Positions 7,557 to 16,905 of a stretch of DNA of 48,627 bases are shown here, piece by piece. The notes below the pieces were generated by a model that was given only the letters and a program-made list of their open reading frames with translations, did not search any database and was not told the DNA's origin. The first letter of the stretch is position 1; every line of letters starts with the position of its first letter. Source of the stretch: CAYSBE01 sp964429245 (GTDB taxonomy: Bacteria > Bacteroidota > Bacteroidia > UKL13-3); assembly GCA_964429245.1 (NCBI GenBank), contig CAYSBE010000004.1, positions 1 to 48,627 on the forward strand. The letters are read 5' to 3'. A program made the translations under genes and the position numbers.

Positions 7557-9500
7557 CTAATTGGTACTCAAATCAACGCCCAATTGCGATTTGAAATGTT
7601 GAATAAACTCTGGTATGCTGAGTTTACCCAAATCTTCTCCTCCGTGTTTTCTGGCAGAAAGTGCATTTTCAGCCATCTCTTGCTCGCCTACAATCAACAT
7701 GTACGGTATTTTCTTAATTTCTGCTTCTCTAATTTTCTTGCCTACTTTCTCATTCCGCATGTCACAAAATCCGGTAATTCCAACGGATTGTAATTTGCTA
7801 AACAACTCTTGTGCGTAGGCTTCGTATTTTTCGCTTATTGGCAAAACAGCTACCTGTTTGGGTGTTAACCATAGGGGCAAATTACCTGCATAGTGCTCCA
7901 ATAAAAAGCCAATAAATCGTTCATGTGTACTGAGCGGTGCACGGTGAATAATGATTGGTCGTTCTTTTTCATTTCGCTCATTGGTGTACCACAAATCAAA
8001 GCGCTCGGCTTGAGCAAAATCTACCTGGTTAGTGGCAAGCGTGAATTCACGTCCAATGGCACTGTATATTTGGATATCAATTTTTGGTCCGTAAAATGCT
8101 GCTTCATCTTCTACCTCCACAAAGTTTACGCCCAAATTAACCAATACTTTTCGCACCATTTCTTCTGTTTTAAGCCACATTTCAGGTGCGTTGATGTATT
8201 TCTGACCAAGCTTTTCTGCAGAGTGTTTACTAAAACGCATCACATATTTATCAATTCCAAACACATTGAAATACTTTAAGTAAAGGTCATTTACTTTTTT
8301 AAACTCTTCCTCAAATTGTGCCTCTGTGCAATAGATATGCGCATCATTCATTTGCAGTGAGCGAACCCGCATCAATCCAAATAGTTCGCCACTTTGTTCA
8401 TAGCGATAACATGTGCCATACTCTGCGAAACGCATCGGCAAATCGCGATACGATTTCGGCAACGCAGCAAATATTTTATGATGATGCGGACAATTCATGG
8501 CCTTTAGGTAATATTTCTCTCCATCCATTTCCATGGGTGGAAACATGCTTTCGGCATAATAAGGAAGGTGACCGCTTTTGATGTACATGCTTTCTTTGGC
8601 TATATGAGGTGTTTTTACACGCACATACCCGGCCTCTGCTTCTGTTTTTTTAGCAAAGGTTTCCAAGCGTTCAATAATAGCAGCACCATTTGGTAGCCAT
8701 AGTGGCAAGCCTGGCCCCACATCATCATCAAATGTAAATATCTCGAGTTCTTTGCCAAGTTTACGGTGGTCGCGTTTTTTGGCTTCTTCCAGCATGTTTA
8801 GGTATTCATCCAACTCTGATTTTTTAGGGAAGGTGATACCATAAATGCGTGTTAGTTGTTTGTTCTTTTCATTTCCACGCCAGTATGCACCGGCAAGGGT
8901 AGTAAGTTTAATGGCTTTTATAAATCCTGTTGAAGGAATATGCGGCCCACGGCAAAGGTCAACAAAATTTCCCTGCTCATAAAATGTGATTTGACCATCT
9001 TGCAGTTCTTGTAAGAGTTCAATTTTGTAGGGGTCTCCTTTGTCTGTGAAATAAGATATGGCATCACTTTTTGAAACTTCTTTACGCAAATATTGGCTAT
9101 TCTTTTTAGCCAATTCATTCATTTTGTCTTCAACTTTTTTTAAATCTTCAGTCGAAAAAGGCTGATCGTTGAAATCTACATCATAGTAAAATCCATTATC
9201 AATAGGCGGCCCAATTCCGAATTTAATGCCGGGATAAAGCGCTTCTAGCGCTTCTGCCATCAAGTGCGCTGACGAATGCCACATGGTTTGTTTGCCTTCT
9301 TTATCGTTCCATGTAAGCAGGGTAAGTGAAGCATCAGTGTTTATGGCACGTGTAGCATCCCACACTTCGTTGTTCACTTTTGCGGCTAAAACGTTTCTGG
9401 CCAATCCTTCGCTAATTGATTTTGCCACGTCAAGGGCGGTTACTCCCCGTTCATACGAGCGAACGGAACCATCCGGTAATGTAATATTAATTTGACTCAT
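7557..9500 (-). CDS. thrS: threonine-tRNA ligase
   Basis: 647 residues, full length, from ATG 9500. Domain order is TGS (1-60), the editing/second additional domain with HSSAHLMAEA (75-84) and DLCRGPH (181-187), the class II catalytic core with NCPHHH (336-341; zinc ligand Cys337) and the anticodon-binding domain at the end (VAVLPISEKYEAYAQELFSKL). It charges tRNA-Thr. It sits just upstream of infC in the order thrS-infC-rpmI-rplT, seen in many bacteria. The 192-base gap before infC is AT-rich with no clear terminator. No T-box is expected in this phylum and none is seen. Confidence 0.98.
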   Translation of the reverse strand: MSQINITLPDGSVRSYERGVTALDVAKSISEGLARNVLAAKVNNEVWDATRAINTDASLTLLTWNDKEGKQTMWHSSAHLMAEALEALYPGIKFGIGPPIDNGFYYDVDFNDQPFSTEDLKKVEDKMNELAKKNSQYLRKEVSKSDAISYFTDKGDPYKIELLQELQDGQITFYEQGNFVDLCRGPHIPSTGFIKAIKLTTLAGAYWRGNEKNKQLTRIYGITFPKKSELDEYLNMLEEAKKRDHRKLGKELEIFTFDDDVGPGLPLWLPNGAAIIERLETFAKKTEAEAGYVRVKTPHIAKESMYIKSGHLPYYAESMFPPMEMDGEKYYLKAMNCPHHHKIFAALPKSYRDLPMRFAEYGTCYRYEQSGELFGLMRVRSLQMNDAHIYCTEAQFEEEFKKVNDLYLKYFNVFGIDKYVMRFSKHSAEKLGQKYINAPEMWLKTEEMVRKVLVNLGVNFVEVEDEAAFYGPKIDIQIYSAIGREFTLATNQVDFAQAERFDLWYTNERNEKERPIIIHRAPLSTHERFIGFLLEHYAGNLPLWLTPKQVAVLPISEKYEAYAQELFSKLQSVGITGFCDMRNEKVGKKIREAEIKKIPYMLIVGEQEMAENALSARKHGGEDLGKLSIPEFIQHFKSQLGVDLSTN

Positions 9501-9594
9501 AAATGTGTCGCAAATTAAGCATATGAATGAATATTTGAACAGGCTTTGAAAACAATTTATACATTGTATTTTTTATACTTAAAATATATTTCAA

Positions 9595-10059
9595 ATGGCA
9601 AGAGCATCATTAATACTTATAGACGCACTTAGAAAAACAGCCAATAACTTGGCTAATAATAAGCCTTACGAATGGGGACATATGGGCAGTTGCAATTGTG
9701 GAAACTTGGCTCAGGTGCTGTTAAATATGTCGAAAGCAGATATTCATCGATACGCAATGGAAAAAACGGGAGATTGGAGCGAACAGCTAAATGATTATTG
9801 CCCAACCAGTGGTTTGCAAATGGATCAGTTGATTTTTTCGTTGTTGGAAAAAGGGTTTAGCACAACCGACTTACATGAGTTGGAATATTTAAAAAACGAG
9901 CAAGTACTGGACAGAATTGGTGTGACACACCTACAACACAACAAACGTGAAGATGTGATTACTTACCTAAAAGCTTGGGCTGATATGTTGGAAGATAAAT
10001 GGTTGAAAGAAACAAAGATGCCACTTATTGCTACAAATAATCAACCCGCATTACTTTAG
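9595..10059 (+). CDS. conserved protein of unknown function with a CNCG motif
   Basis: 154 residues, ATG start, cytosolic and largely helical. It contains GSCNCGNLAQVLLN (Cys33, Cys35) and NDYCPTSG (Cys69), a possible three-cysteine metal or redox site, and several charged helices. I recall similar proteins in Bacteroidota but no function. It is divergent from thrS (94 bases between starts) and its last 9 bases overlap the end of the convergent TPR lipoprotein gene. The 94-base divergent spacer is very AT-rich. Confidence 0.75.
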   Translation: MARASLILIDALRKTANNLANNKPYEWGHMGSCNCGNLAQVLLNMSKADIHRYAMEKTGDWSEQLNDYCPTSGLQMDQLIFSLLEKGFSTTDLHELEYLKNEQVLDRIGVTHLQHNKREDVITYLKAWADMLEDKWLKETKMPLIATNNQPALL

Positions 10060-11082
10060 TTTTTTTAATGCCAATTCTGCTTCAGGGAAGGGTGTCCCGC
10101 TTCTGATGATGTATTGATAATTTAGTTTTGCATCATCTGTATTCCCCAATTTTTCATGCACCTGACCACGCATATAATAAGCTTCTATAAAATCAGGGTT
10201 CATTTTTACACAAATATCAAATGACCGAAGTGCTTCTTTGTATTGTTTCGCATCCATATTAATCATGCCTACGTTGTAATAAGCATCCACATTTTCAGGC
10301 TCAATTTCAATCACCTTTCGGTAGCAATTTAAGGCTTGTTGAAAATTGCCCATTTCTTGAAAAAAATATGCCTTGGCAAACCATGCCTCTTTAGATTTAG
10401 GACGCATTTTGGTAGCGGCATCAAGATATTTTGAAGCATCAATATTTTTACGTGCAGTCAAAATAATACCTAATTGAATGTTTGCATCATAATAATCAGG
10501 GTCGGCTTCCAGCGCACGTTGAAAAGAGCTGATGGCCCTTGGCGTATCGCCAATTTCTTTTTGGTTCATTCCCCTGAAAAAATACGCATCGGCATTCTTT
10601 TTATCTTTGCTCACTATACTGTTTAGTAAATCAATTGATTTTTGGTGTTCTTTCACAATCAAATAGAGTTCAGCCAGCTTAAGCTTTGCTTCTTCATAAT
10701 CAGCATTTAGTTCAATGGCTTTTTTATAACTCTTTTCCGATTCTACTGTGCGGTTTGAAGCATAGGTGATGCGACCTTTGAGATACCAATACAAGGGCAT
10801 CAGCGAGTCATATTTTATAGCGTCATTAATATCTGCAAGTGCCAATTCAAAATAACTGTCTCTGAAGTAGATGACACTTCTTTGGTAATACAATTCAGGA
10901 TTGTCAGGATCTGTTTCAATTTTTGCCGATACCGTCTTTACATCACTTACGATGATGGGCTCAGCTGGATTGCCTTTTGGGACATTGTTTTTATTGTTTT
11001 CCCGATTGCAGGAGAAACAACAAACACCCATAACCATGACAAAAATCAGTTTATAAAAAGGTGTTTTGAAATACATTTGCAT
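10051..11082 (-). CDS. TPR-repeat lipoprotein
   Basis: 343 residues with a lipoprotein signal ending in VCCFSC (Cys25 as the likely lipid site; Cys21/22 also possible). About seven tetratricopeptide repeats follow, recognisable by A/G-x3-F/Y-x2-A-L/I spacing, for example YFELALADINDAIKYD, KSYKKAIELNADY, AISSFQRALEADPDYY, ALNCYRKVIEIEPENVDAYYNVG and ALRSFDICVKMNPDFIEAYYMRG. It is a protein-interaction scaffold, probably at the outer membrane or in the periplasm. Partners are unknown. The start at 11082 fits the signal; Met3 is an alternative. Confidence 0.88.
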   Translation of the reverse strand: MQMYFKTPFYKLIFVMVMGVCCFSCNRENNKNNVPKGNPAEPIIVSDVKTVSAKIETDPDNPELYYQRSVIYFRDSYFELALADINDAIKYDSLMPLYWYLKGRITYASNRTVESEKSYKKAIELNADYEEAKLKLAELYLIVKEHQKSIDLLNSIVSKDKKNADAYFFRGMNQKEIGDTPRAISSFQRALEADPDYYDANIQLGIILTARKNIDASKYLDAATKMRPKSKEAWFAKAYFFQEMGNFQQALNCYRKVIEIEPENVDAYYNVGMINMDAKQYKEALRSFDICVKMNPDFIEAYYMRGQVHEKLGNTDDAKLNYQYIIRSGTPFPEAELALKKLK

Positions 11083-11168
11083 CTTGTAGTTTTCTAAAGT
11101 AGTCGCAAAAAAACATAAAATGTTTGCATTACCTTAGAAAAAAAGTTGAACAAACAGATATAAACATT

Positions 11169-12326
11169 ATGCCATTTTATCATAAACTGGGAAAGATACC
11201 TCAGAAACGTCACACACAGTTTCGCAAACCTGATGGTACACTCTATCAAGAAGAGTTGGTATCAACCGAAGGATTTTCGAGCTTGTATTCATTGGTTTAT
11301 CATACCAATCCACCAACAATGGTTAAAGAAATTGGTGAATCATACCAGTTTGGGCCGGTAGCTGCTTTAGAAAAGAATATGCAAAACCGCAGTTTTTTAA
11401 CATTTAACACCGCACCGGCTGATGATTACTTAAAGAGCAGGGTTTATTTATTATATAACAATGATGTGTATTTGGCCTCAGCTGCACCTAGAAAAAGTAT
11501 GACGGATTATTTCTACAAGAATTCAGATGGGGATGAGGTCATCTTTGTACATGAAGGCAGTGGGGTATTAAAAACCATATACGGACAGATTCCATTCGAG
11601 TACGGAGATTACCTAGTCATTCCACGTGGTACCATATACCAGCTACATTTCAATGATGAAAATAACCGTTTGTTTATCACTGAAAGTTTATCTCCAATCA
11701 GGCCCCCTAAACGTTATTTAAATAATTACGGACAGTTGTTAGAACATTCACCATATTGTGAAAGAGATATCATCCTGCCGCGTGATTTGGAAACATTTGA
11801 TGAGTTAGGCGAGTTTAAGGTGATGATTAAAAAGCAAGATTTAATTTTTCCCTACACCTATGCAGCGCATCCTTTTAGTGCTGTTGGTTGGGATGGATTT
11901 CAATATCCGTACGGATTTAGCATACATAATTATGAACCCATCACCGGTCGTGTGCACATGCCACCACCTATACATCAAACATTCGAAGGACACAATTTTG
12001 TCATTTGCTCTTTTGTTCCGCGTTTGTATGATTATCACCCACTATCCGTTCCTGCGCCATATGCCCACAGCAATGTGGATAGTGATGAAGTATTATATTA
12101 TGTAGCAGGAGATTTTATGAGCCGGAAACATGTAGAGCGAGGCATGATTACACTTCACCCGAAAGGCATTCCTCATGGTCCACATCCGGGAACTGTTGAA
12201 AAATCAATTGGCCAAAAAGAAACCAAGGAACTTGCTGTAATGATAGATCCATTTTACCCATTAAAAATTACACAAGCTGCACTGGAAATTGAAGACCCAC
12301 ACTACTACAAAACTTGGATAGATTAA
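11169..12326 (+). CDS. hmgA: homogentisate 1,2-dioxygenase
   Basis: 385 residues from ATG 11169 (MPFYHKLGKIPQKRHTQFRK, the usual Bacteroidota start). A TTG-started extension to 11124 is not credible. It opens the ring of homogentisate to maleylacetoacetate with Fe(II) in a double-cupin fold. The C-terminal cupin carries the likely iron site: PPPIHQTFEGHNF and HPKGIPHGPHPG hold the candidate His/Glu ligands. The spacing differs from human HGD (His335, Glu341, His371), as in the short bacterial group. It is followed after 29 bases by hpd, which makes its substrate. The later steps (maleylacetoacetate isomerase, fumarylacetoacetase) are not in the window. Confidence 0.93.
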   Translation: MPFYHKLGKIPQKRHTQFRKPDGTLYQEELVSTEGFSSLYSLVYHTNPPTMVKEIGESYQFGPVAALEKNMQNRSFLTFNTAPADDYLKSRVYLLYNNDVYLASAAPRKSMTDYFYKNSDGDEVIFVHEGSGVLKTIYGQIPFEYGDYLVIPRGTIYQLHFNDENNRLFITESLSPIRPPKRYLNNYGQLLEHSPYCERDIILPRDLETFDELGEFKVMIKKQDLIFPYTYAAHPFSAVGWDGFQYPYGFSIHNYEPITGRVHMPPPIHQTFEGHNFVICSFVPRLYDYHPLSVPAPYAHSNVDSDEVLYYVAGDFMSRKHVERGMITLHPKGIPHGPHPGTVEKSIGQKETKELAVMIDPFYPLKITQAALEIEDPHYYKTWID

Positions 12327-12355
12327 ATTAATAAATCAAAACCGTTATAATCGAT

Positions 12356-13480
12356 ATGGAGACTTTAGAAATTACAAAAAAAGAAACAGCCAAAGACTTT
12401 CTTCCATTAAATGGAACTGACTACATTGAACTTTGGGTAGGAAATGCAAAACAAGCAGCACATTATTATAAAACAGCATTTGGTTTTCAATCATTAGCCT
12501 ATGCTGGCCCCGAAACCGGATTGAAAGACCGTGCTTCTTATGTATTGATTCAAGATAAAATGCGTTTGGTATTAACCTCTCCATTAAAAAGTGACAGCCC
12601 GATAGCAGAGCATCACCGTAAACATGGTGACGGAGTAAAGTATCTTGCCCTTTGGGTAGATGATGCCTACGATGCATTTGAAAAAACAACAAGCAGGGGA
12701 GGCGTGGCAACATTGCAACCAACAACACTTAAAGATGCAAATGGTGAAATACGTATGTGTGGAATTAAAACATATGGTGAAGTAGAACACTTATTTATAG
12801 AGCGCAAAAATTATAAAGGCGTATTTATGCCAGGCTTTAGGGAATGGAAAAGTTCATATAATCCTGAGCCAACAGGATTACTTTATGTAGACCATTGCGT
12901 TGGCAATGTTGGTTGGAATCAAATGAATCCTTGGGTGAAATTTTATGAAGATGTAATGGGTTTTAAAAACATTCTTTCATTTGATGACAATGATATCTCT
13001 ACCGAATATTCGGCCTTGATGAGTAAGGTGATGAGTAATGGAAATGGATACGTAAAATTTCCTATAAACGAACCCGCAGAGGGCAAAAAGAAATCTCAAG
13101 TAGAGGAATATCTTGACTTTTATGAAGGAGAAGGTGTGCAACATATTGCAATAGCAACAAAAGATATTGTAACAACGATACGCCAATTAATGGCCCGAGG
13201 AGTTGAGTTTTTGCAAGTGCCTAAATCATATTATGATGATTTGCTTGATCGGGTTGGCAATATCGATGAAGATATTGAACCATTAAAAGAACTTGGTATT
13301 TTGGTAGATAGAGATGATGAAGGCTACTTACTGCAATTATTTACAAAACCAGTTGAAGACAGGCCAACCATGTTTTTTGAAATCATTCAGCGAAAAGGTG
13401 CAAAAAGTTTTGGCAAAGGAAACTTTAAAGCATTGTTTGAAGCCTTAGAGCGCGAGCAAGATAACAGAGGTAACTTATAA
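12356..13480 (+). CDS. hpd: 4-hydroxyphenylpyruvate dioxygenase
   Basis: 374 residues with two VOC-fold halves. The iron ligands are visible: His180 in YVDHCVGNV, His263 in GVQHIAIATKD and Glu342 in MFFEIIQRKGAKSFGKGNF. The conserved C-terminal helix (LFEALEREQDNRGNL) that closes the site is present. It converts 4-hydroxyphenylpyruvate to homogentisate. With hmgA it forms a two-gene operon for tyrosine breakdown, closed by a strong terminator at 13502. Confidence 0.97.
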   Translation: METLEITKKETAKDFLPLNGTDYIELWVGNAKQAAHYYKTAFGFQSLAYAGPETGLKDRASYVLIQDKMRLVLTSPLKSDSPIAEHHRKHGDGVKYLALWVDDAYDAFEKTTSRGGVATLQPTTLKDANGEIRMCGIKTYGEVEHLFIERKNYKGVFMPGFREWKSSYNPEPTGLLYVDHCVGNVGWNQMNPWVKFYEDVMGFKNILSFDDNDISTEYSALMSKVMSNGNGYVKFPINEPAEGKKKSQVEEYLDFYEGEGVQHIAIATKDIVTTIRQLMARGVEFLQVPKSYYDDLLDRVGNIDEDIEPLKELGILVDRDDEGYLLQLFTKPVEDRPTMFFEIIQRKGAKSFGKGNFKALFEALEREQDNRGNL

Positions 13481-13501
13481 AATTTACAGTATCATGTTGA
13501 T

Positions 13502-13531
13502 AAGCCCGATATCATTTATCGGGCTTTTTTT
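13502..13531 (+). terminator. intrinsic terminator of hmgA-hpd
   Basis: AAGCCCGAT (13502-13510) pairs with ATCGGGCTT (13518-13526) across a 7-base loop, followed by a T-run. It lies 21 bases after the hpd stop. Confidence 0.9.
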
Positions 13532-13563
13532 GTTTATTTGATTTCGTACAAACCGGATATCAG

Positions 13564-14325
13564 ATGAAAAAAAATATAGAAAAAATTGCCAATTCAGAGA
13601 AACGATTTTTGGAAGGACCAAGGTCAAGAACAAGAGAGTTTTTATTTACATTAAAAGTATGGCGAGAATTTATTAGGGGATTCAGAAAATTACATTTTAT
13701 CGGTCCTTGTGTAACAGTATTTGGAAGTGCACGTTTTGGTGAGGATCATCCATATTACAACCAAGCCAGAAAAATGGGTGCCGAAATTGGAAAACTGGGC
13801 TTCACGGTAATGACAGGAGGAGGCCCCGGAATCATGGAAGCGGCAAATCGTGGAGCGTTTGAGTCAGGTGGCCGATCGGTGGGTTGTAATATTGTTTTAC
13901 CTCACGAGCAAAGTATCAATCCTTACGTGCACAAAGAAGTAGAATTTAAATACTTTTTTGTAAGAAAAACTTTGCTGATAAAATATTCATATGCATTCGT
14001 AATCATGCCTGGTGGCTGGGGTACAATGGATGAAATGTTTGAAGCACTCACCCTTATTCAAACCGGAAAAATAAAGGAGTTTCCTGTAGTGCTATTTGGA
14101 AAAGACTATTGGAAAAATTTAATTGAATTGGTAAAAGATATGGTTGAAAATAAAACCGTATCAGAAACTGAAATAAAAGAATACTTATTGGTAACTGACT
14201 CCATTGAGGAAGCAATTGAGCATATTAAAAAGCACTCCATTCAAAAGTTTGGTTTAGAAACTGAATCAAAATTCAGGCCCATGAAATGGCTTGGCGAATA
14301 CATGACTTTTGGAAAAGCATCCTAA
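13564..14325 (+). CDS. LOG-family (TIGR00730) nucleotide phosphoribohydrolase-like protein
   Basis: 253 residues with the lysine-decarboxylase-like Rossmann fold: TVFGSARFGE (51-60), TGGGPGIMEAANRGAF (84-99) and MPGGWGTMDE (148-157). The PGGxGTxxE signature marks the family that releases a base from nucleoside 5'-monophosphates, as in plant and bacterial LOG proteins or PpnN. It has an N-terminal helical extension of about 45 residues and a C-terminal tail. The older label 'lysine decarboxylase' should not be used. It is preceded by the hpd terminator, so it has its own promoter. The natural substrate is not readable from sequence. Confidence 0.88.
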   Translation: MKKNIEKIANSEKRFLEGPRSRTREFLFTLKVWREFIRGFRKLHFIGPCVTVFGSARFGEDHPYYNQARKMGAEIGKLGFTVMTGGGPGIMEAANRGAFESGGRSVGCNIVLPHEQSINPYVHKEVEFKYFFVRKTLLIKYSYAFVIMPGGWGTMDEMFEALTLIQTGKIKEFPVVLFGKDYWKNLIELVKDMVENKTVSETEIKEYLLVTDSIEEAIEHIKKHSIQKFGLETESKFRPMKWLGEYMTFGKAS

Positions 14326-15779
14326 TTATTTTAACAAGTAGCGTATCCCAATGAAGCCTCGTATGCCCATTACCGGGGCATAATTATAAGCAGCATCAAA
14401 TGTATATCCGTTCGGGTTATTCACCGGATCATTTGCTTGCTTATCAAAAGGGTCCTGTGGTCGCATGATGGGGCTAATGGGCATGAAATTAAATATGTTT
14501 TTGATGCCGACATAAAAACTAAATCCATTATGGAAACTTTTGGTGAATTGGATGTTTTGAAGGGTGTAAGTAGGTGAATATTCAGGCCTGTAATCATTTG
14601 GTAGTATGGGCAATCTCATCGGACCGTATACCTGCCCGGTGTAGTCAATGGTGAAATCATATTTATTATTCATATACGAAAGCTGAAATGTGCCCATCCA
14701 TTTTGGGGCATAATATAAATCTTCGGTTACGTTGGCATTTGTTTGCGTAGCATCAATTATACTTCCGCCAACCGTTGCTTTGAAATTACTGTTGTATGTA
14801 TAGTCTAGTGATAAGCTGATTCCTTTTGAAATGGCATTTCCATCAAGGTTGTCATAAATAATCATATTTGGATCTGTATCATAATCAGCCAAAATTTTAT
14901 TTGTGAAATAAGTGTAAAAAACTCCGCCATCCAGATTGATAAAACCTTTTGCAACGCTAATATATTGAGTATAATTGATGATACCGCTGTATGAAATTTC
15001 AGGATTTAATGATTCAGTAATAACCACATTTCTGGCTCCGGTAAGTGCAGCGTGTTCTTCGGTAAAAAGGTTAACAACCCTAAAACCTGTTCCTCCAGAT
15101 ACACGTATTGCTTTATTTTCATCAATGAGGTATTTATAAGCAACTCTTGGTGAAGGAATCAGGCCATGCAAATCATAATAATCTAACCTCAAACCTGCTA
15201 ATACACTGTGTTTAATTGATGGATTCCAAGTGGNNNNNNNNNNNNNNNNNNNNNNNNNNNNNNNNNNNNNNNNNNNNNNNNNNNNNNNNNNNNNNNNNNN
15301 NNNNNNNNNNNNNNNNNNNNNNNNNNNNNNNNNGCATCTGATCCGTAAATTGTAGATGCAGACCCTTTTATTACCTCAACCCGATCAATCATGCTATTTG
15401 GTATACCCATTAATCCATAAACAGTAGATAATGCACTCACAATGGGCATACCATCAATCACAACCATCGTATAAGGTCCGTCAAGCCCATTGATACTGAT
15501 ACTTCCGGTATTACACACATTGCAACTATTAACCGGCACAACTCCGTTTACCATTTGCATCGATTCATATAAACTGGGTGTTGGATTTTTTTTGAAAAAT
15601 TTATTGCTGAAAATTTCAATTGGTATTGCTGATTCTGATTTTCGTATTTCTTTCAATGTGCCGCTTACAACCACCTCCTCAATTTGGTGGTTTTTTTCGG
15701 TACGTGTAGAGTCAATTCCTTGCCCAATGCCGATTAGGGTGTGAAATAAAAATGAAGTAAAAATTACAGCTCGCAACAT
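14326..15779 (-). CDS. TonB-dependent receptor, interrupted by an assembly gap
   Basis: The N-terminal 148 residues (from ATG 15779) hold a signal peptide, a short TonB-box region (IEEVVVSGT) and the plug domain (SISINGLDGPYTMVVIDGMPIV, then VEVIKGSASTIYGSD), which is the siderophore/cobalamin-type plug pattern. After 100 N, the other part is open from the gap edge (15233; TWNPSIKHSVLAGLRLDYYD) to the stop, about 300 residues of beta-barrel ending GFIGIRYLLK. No SusC-type N-terminal carboxypeptidase-like domain is seen. The apparent Met at 15192 is internal, not a start. The plug has two cysteines (NSCNVCNTG). The substrate is unknown. The visible total is too short, so the true gap is probably several hundred bases longer than 100. 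Confidence 0.85.
15234..15333. other. assembly gap (100 N)
   Basis: Exactly 100 undetermined bases inside the TonB receptor gene. The round number indicates a placeholder of unknown true length. Confidence 0.98.
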
Positions 15780-15871
15780 AAATCTCGGCAAAGATATAAA
15801 TAGTTAGGTATATCAAAAAATAAATTTAGATAAGCCTAAAAAAATAGAGTTTAACTATATTTCTATTCCAT

Positions 15872-15879
15872 TATTTTTG
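15872..15879 (+). promoter_or_regulatory. candidate Bacteroidota -7 box (TATTTTTG)
   Basis: It matches TAnnTTTG and ends 5 bases before the ATG at 15885, which would give a nearly leaderless transcript. No TTG is found at the expected -33 distance, so this is weak. Confidence 0.3.
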
Positions 15880-15884
15880 TTTCT

Positions 15885-16274
15885 ATGAAGAATACATACT
15901 CCTTACTATTTGCTTTTGTTTTCCTAAGTATTTCAGGTTATGCACAAACATTACACGAGTCATTTGCTAAAGAGGCTGAGTTGATGGAAGCAATAACAAA
16001 ATATGATTTCAGTAAACTAACAAATGAGAATGTCGTTTTCTCATATGATACCATTCAGGCAGATGTAAACGTCACTCAATTGAATGCCCTGATGCGCAAA
16101 TATGTTGTGGTTGATAAAAATACAAAAATCAAAAAAGCAGCCGAAACAAATAATGGGTACGTGCAAACCTTAGGACTATATAACAAGCAAGAAGATGCAT
16201 TGATGTACGTACGTTTCGAATTCAGTCCGCTTGATGGAAAACTAAAAGAAGTTCAGTTGGAAAATAATCGTTAA
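15885..16274 (+). CDS. small secreted protein of unknown function
   Basis: 129 residues with a clear signal peptide (LLFAFVFLSISGYAQ, cleavage after Ala20 or Gln21). The mature part is about 108 residues with no cysteine and no family that I recognise. It ends in alternating strands (LMYVRFEFSPLDGKLKEVQLEN). It stands alone between a divergent TonB receptor and a convergent phosphopantetheinyl transferase. Confidence 0.72.
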   Translation: MKNTYSLLFAFVFLSISGYAQTLHESFAKEAELMEAITKYDFSKLTNENVVFSYDTIQADVNVTQLNALMRKYVVVDKNTKIKKAAETNNGYVQTLGLYNKQEDALMYVRFEFSPLDGKLKEVQLENNR

Positions 16275-16287
16275 TGATTATCCATTA

Positions 16288-16905
16288 TTAGTTAAAAGAA
16301 TTCATGGTGTAAGTTAGGATATATCCATCAAAAAGTTTGGTTTGTATGCTGCATTCTAATACAAACACCCCGATATCAATTTTTCCTTTCATTGTTACCC
16401 CATCGTTTTTTTGAATTAACAGGTGGTTTTTAAAATCGAGCTCTTTTTTCCCATATAGCTTATACAGTGTTTCTTTTGCTGACCAAATCATAGCCAGATT
16501 CAATATTTGATTGTCTGCCCATTCCAATTCAACATCATTGCAAAACTTATTCTTAACCCTATTGATGCGTTCATCTAATTTTTCGATATCAATCCCAACT
16601 TCTGTTTGCCTGCTGAAAATTACCGCTGCGTATTGAAAAGAATGTGTGATGGATAAATAAAATGGTTGTCCATCAACAAGCATATTTGGTTTGTTTTTGT
16701 GGTCTTTTAATATGGTAATTGGGCGTTGAAAAATAGTTGCGAGGCAAGCCCGGCTACTGAGCCAATGTAGGTTTTCTGTTTTGGGGCGTGACGAATCTGT
16801 AATAAAAGTGCGAACAATATTTTGTAATTGTGGAATGTTTTCTGTGATATGCCACACAATTAGTCTGACATCTTCATTTATTTGCTGATTAATTATTACA
16901 GGCAT
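16288..16905 (-). CDS. 4'-phosphopantetheinyl transferase (Sfp/AcpT-like)
   Basis: 205 residues. The two signature motifs are present: VGIDIEKL (Asp106, Glu108; Mg and CoA binding) and WSAKETLYKLYG (Glu145, Lys149), with SITHS (85-89) before them. It transfers phosphopantetheine from CoA to carrier proteins. The size is Sfp-like rather than AcpS-like (~120), so it could serve fatty acid or secondary-metabolite carriers; no carrier gene is nearby. Its ATG (16905) and the ATG of the divergent WD40 gene (16904) share the sequence CATG, so the two coding regions overlap by 2 bases. Confidence 0.9.
   Translation of the reverse strand: MPVIINQQINEDVRLIVWHITENIPQLQNIVRTFITDSSRPKTENLHWLSSRACLATIFQRPITILKDHKNKPNMLVDGQPFYLSITHSFQYAAVIFSRQTEVGIDIEKLDERINRVKNKFCNDVELEWADNQILNLAMIWSAKETLYKLYGKKELDFKNHLLIQKNDGVTMKGKIDIGVFVLECSIQTKLFDGYILTYTMNSFN

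Noticed and set aside
15192..15194. Apparent ATG start of a separate 288-residue outer-membrane protein
   Set aside because: The same frame continues upstream to the gap edge with receptor-like sequence (TWNPSIKHSVLAGLRL), so this Met is internal to the gapped TonB receptor.
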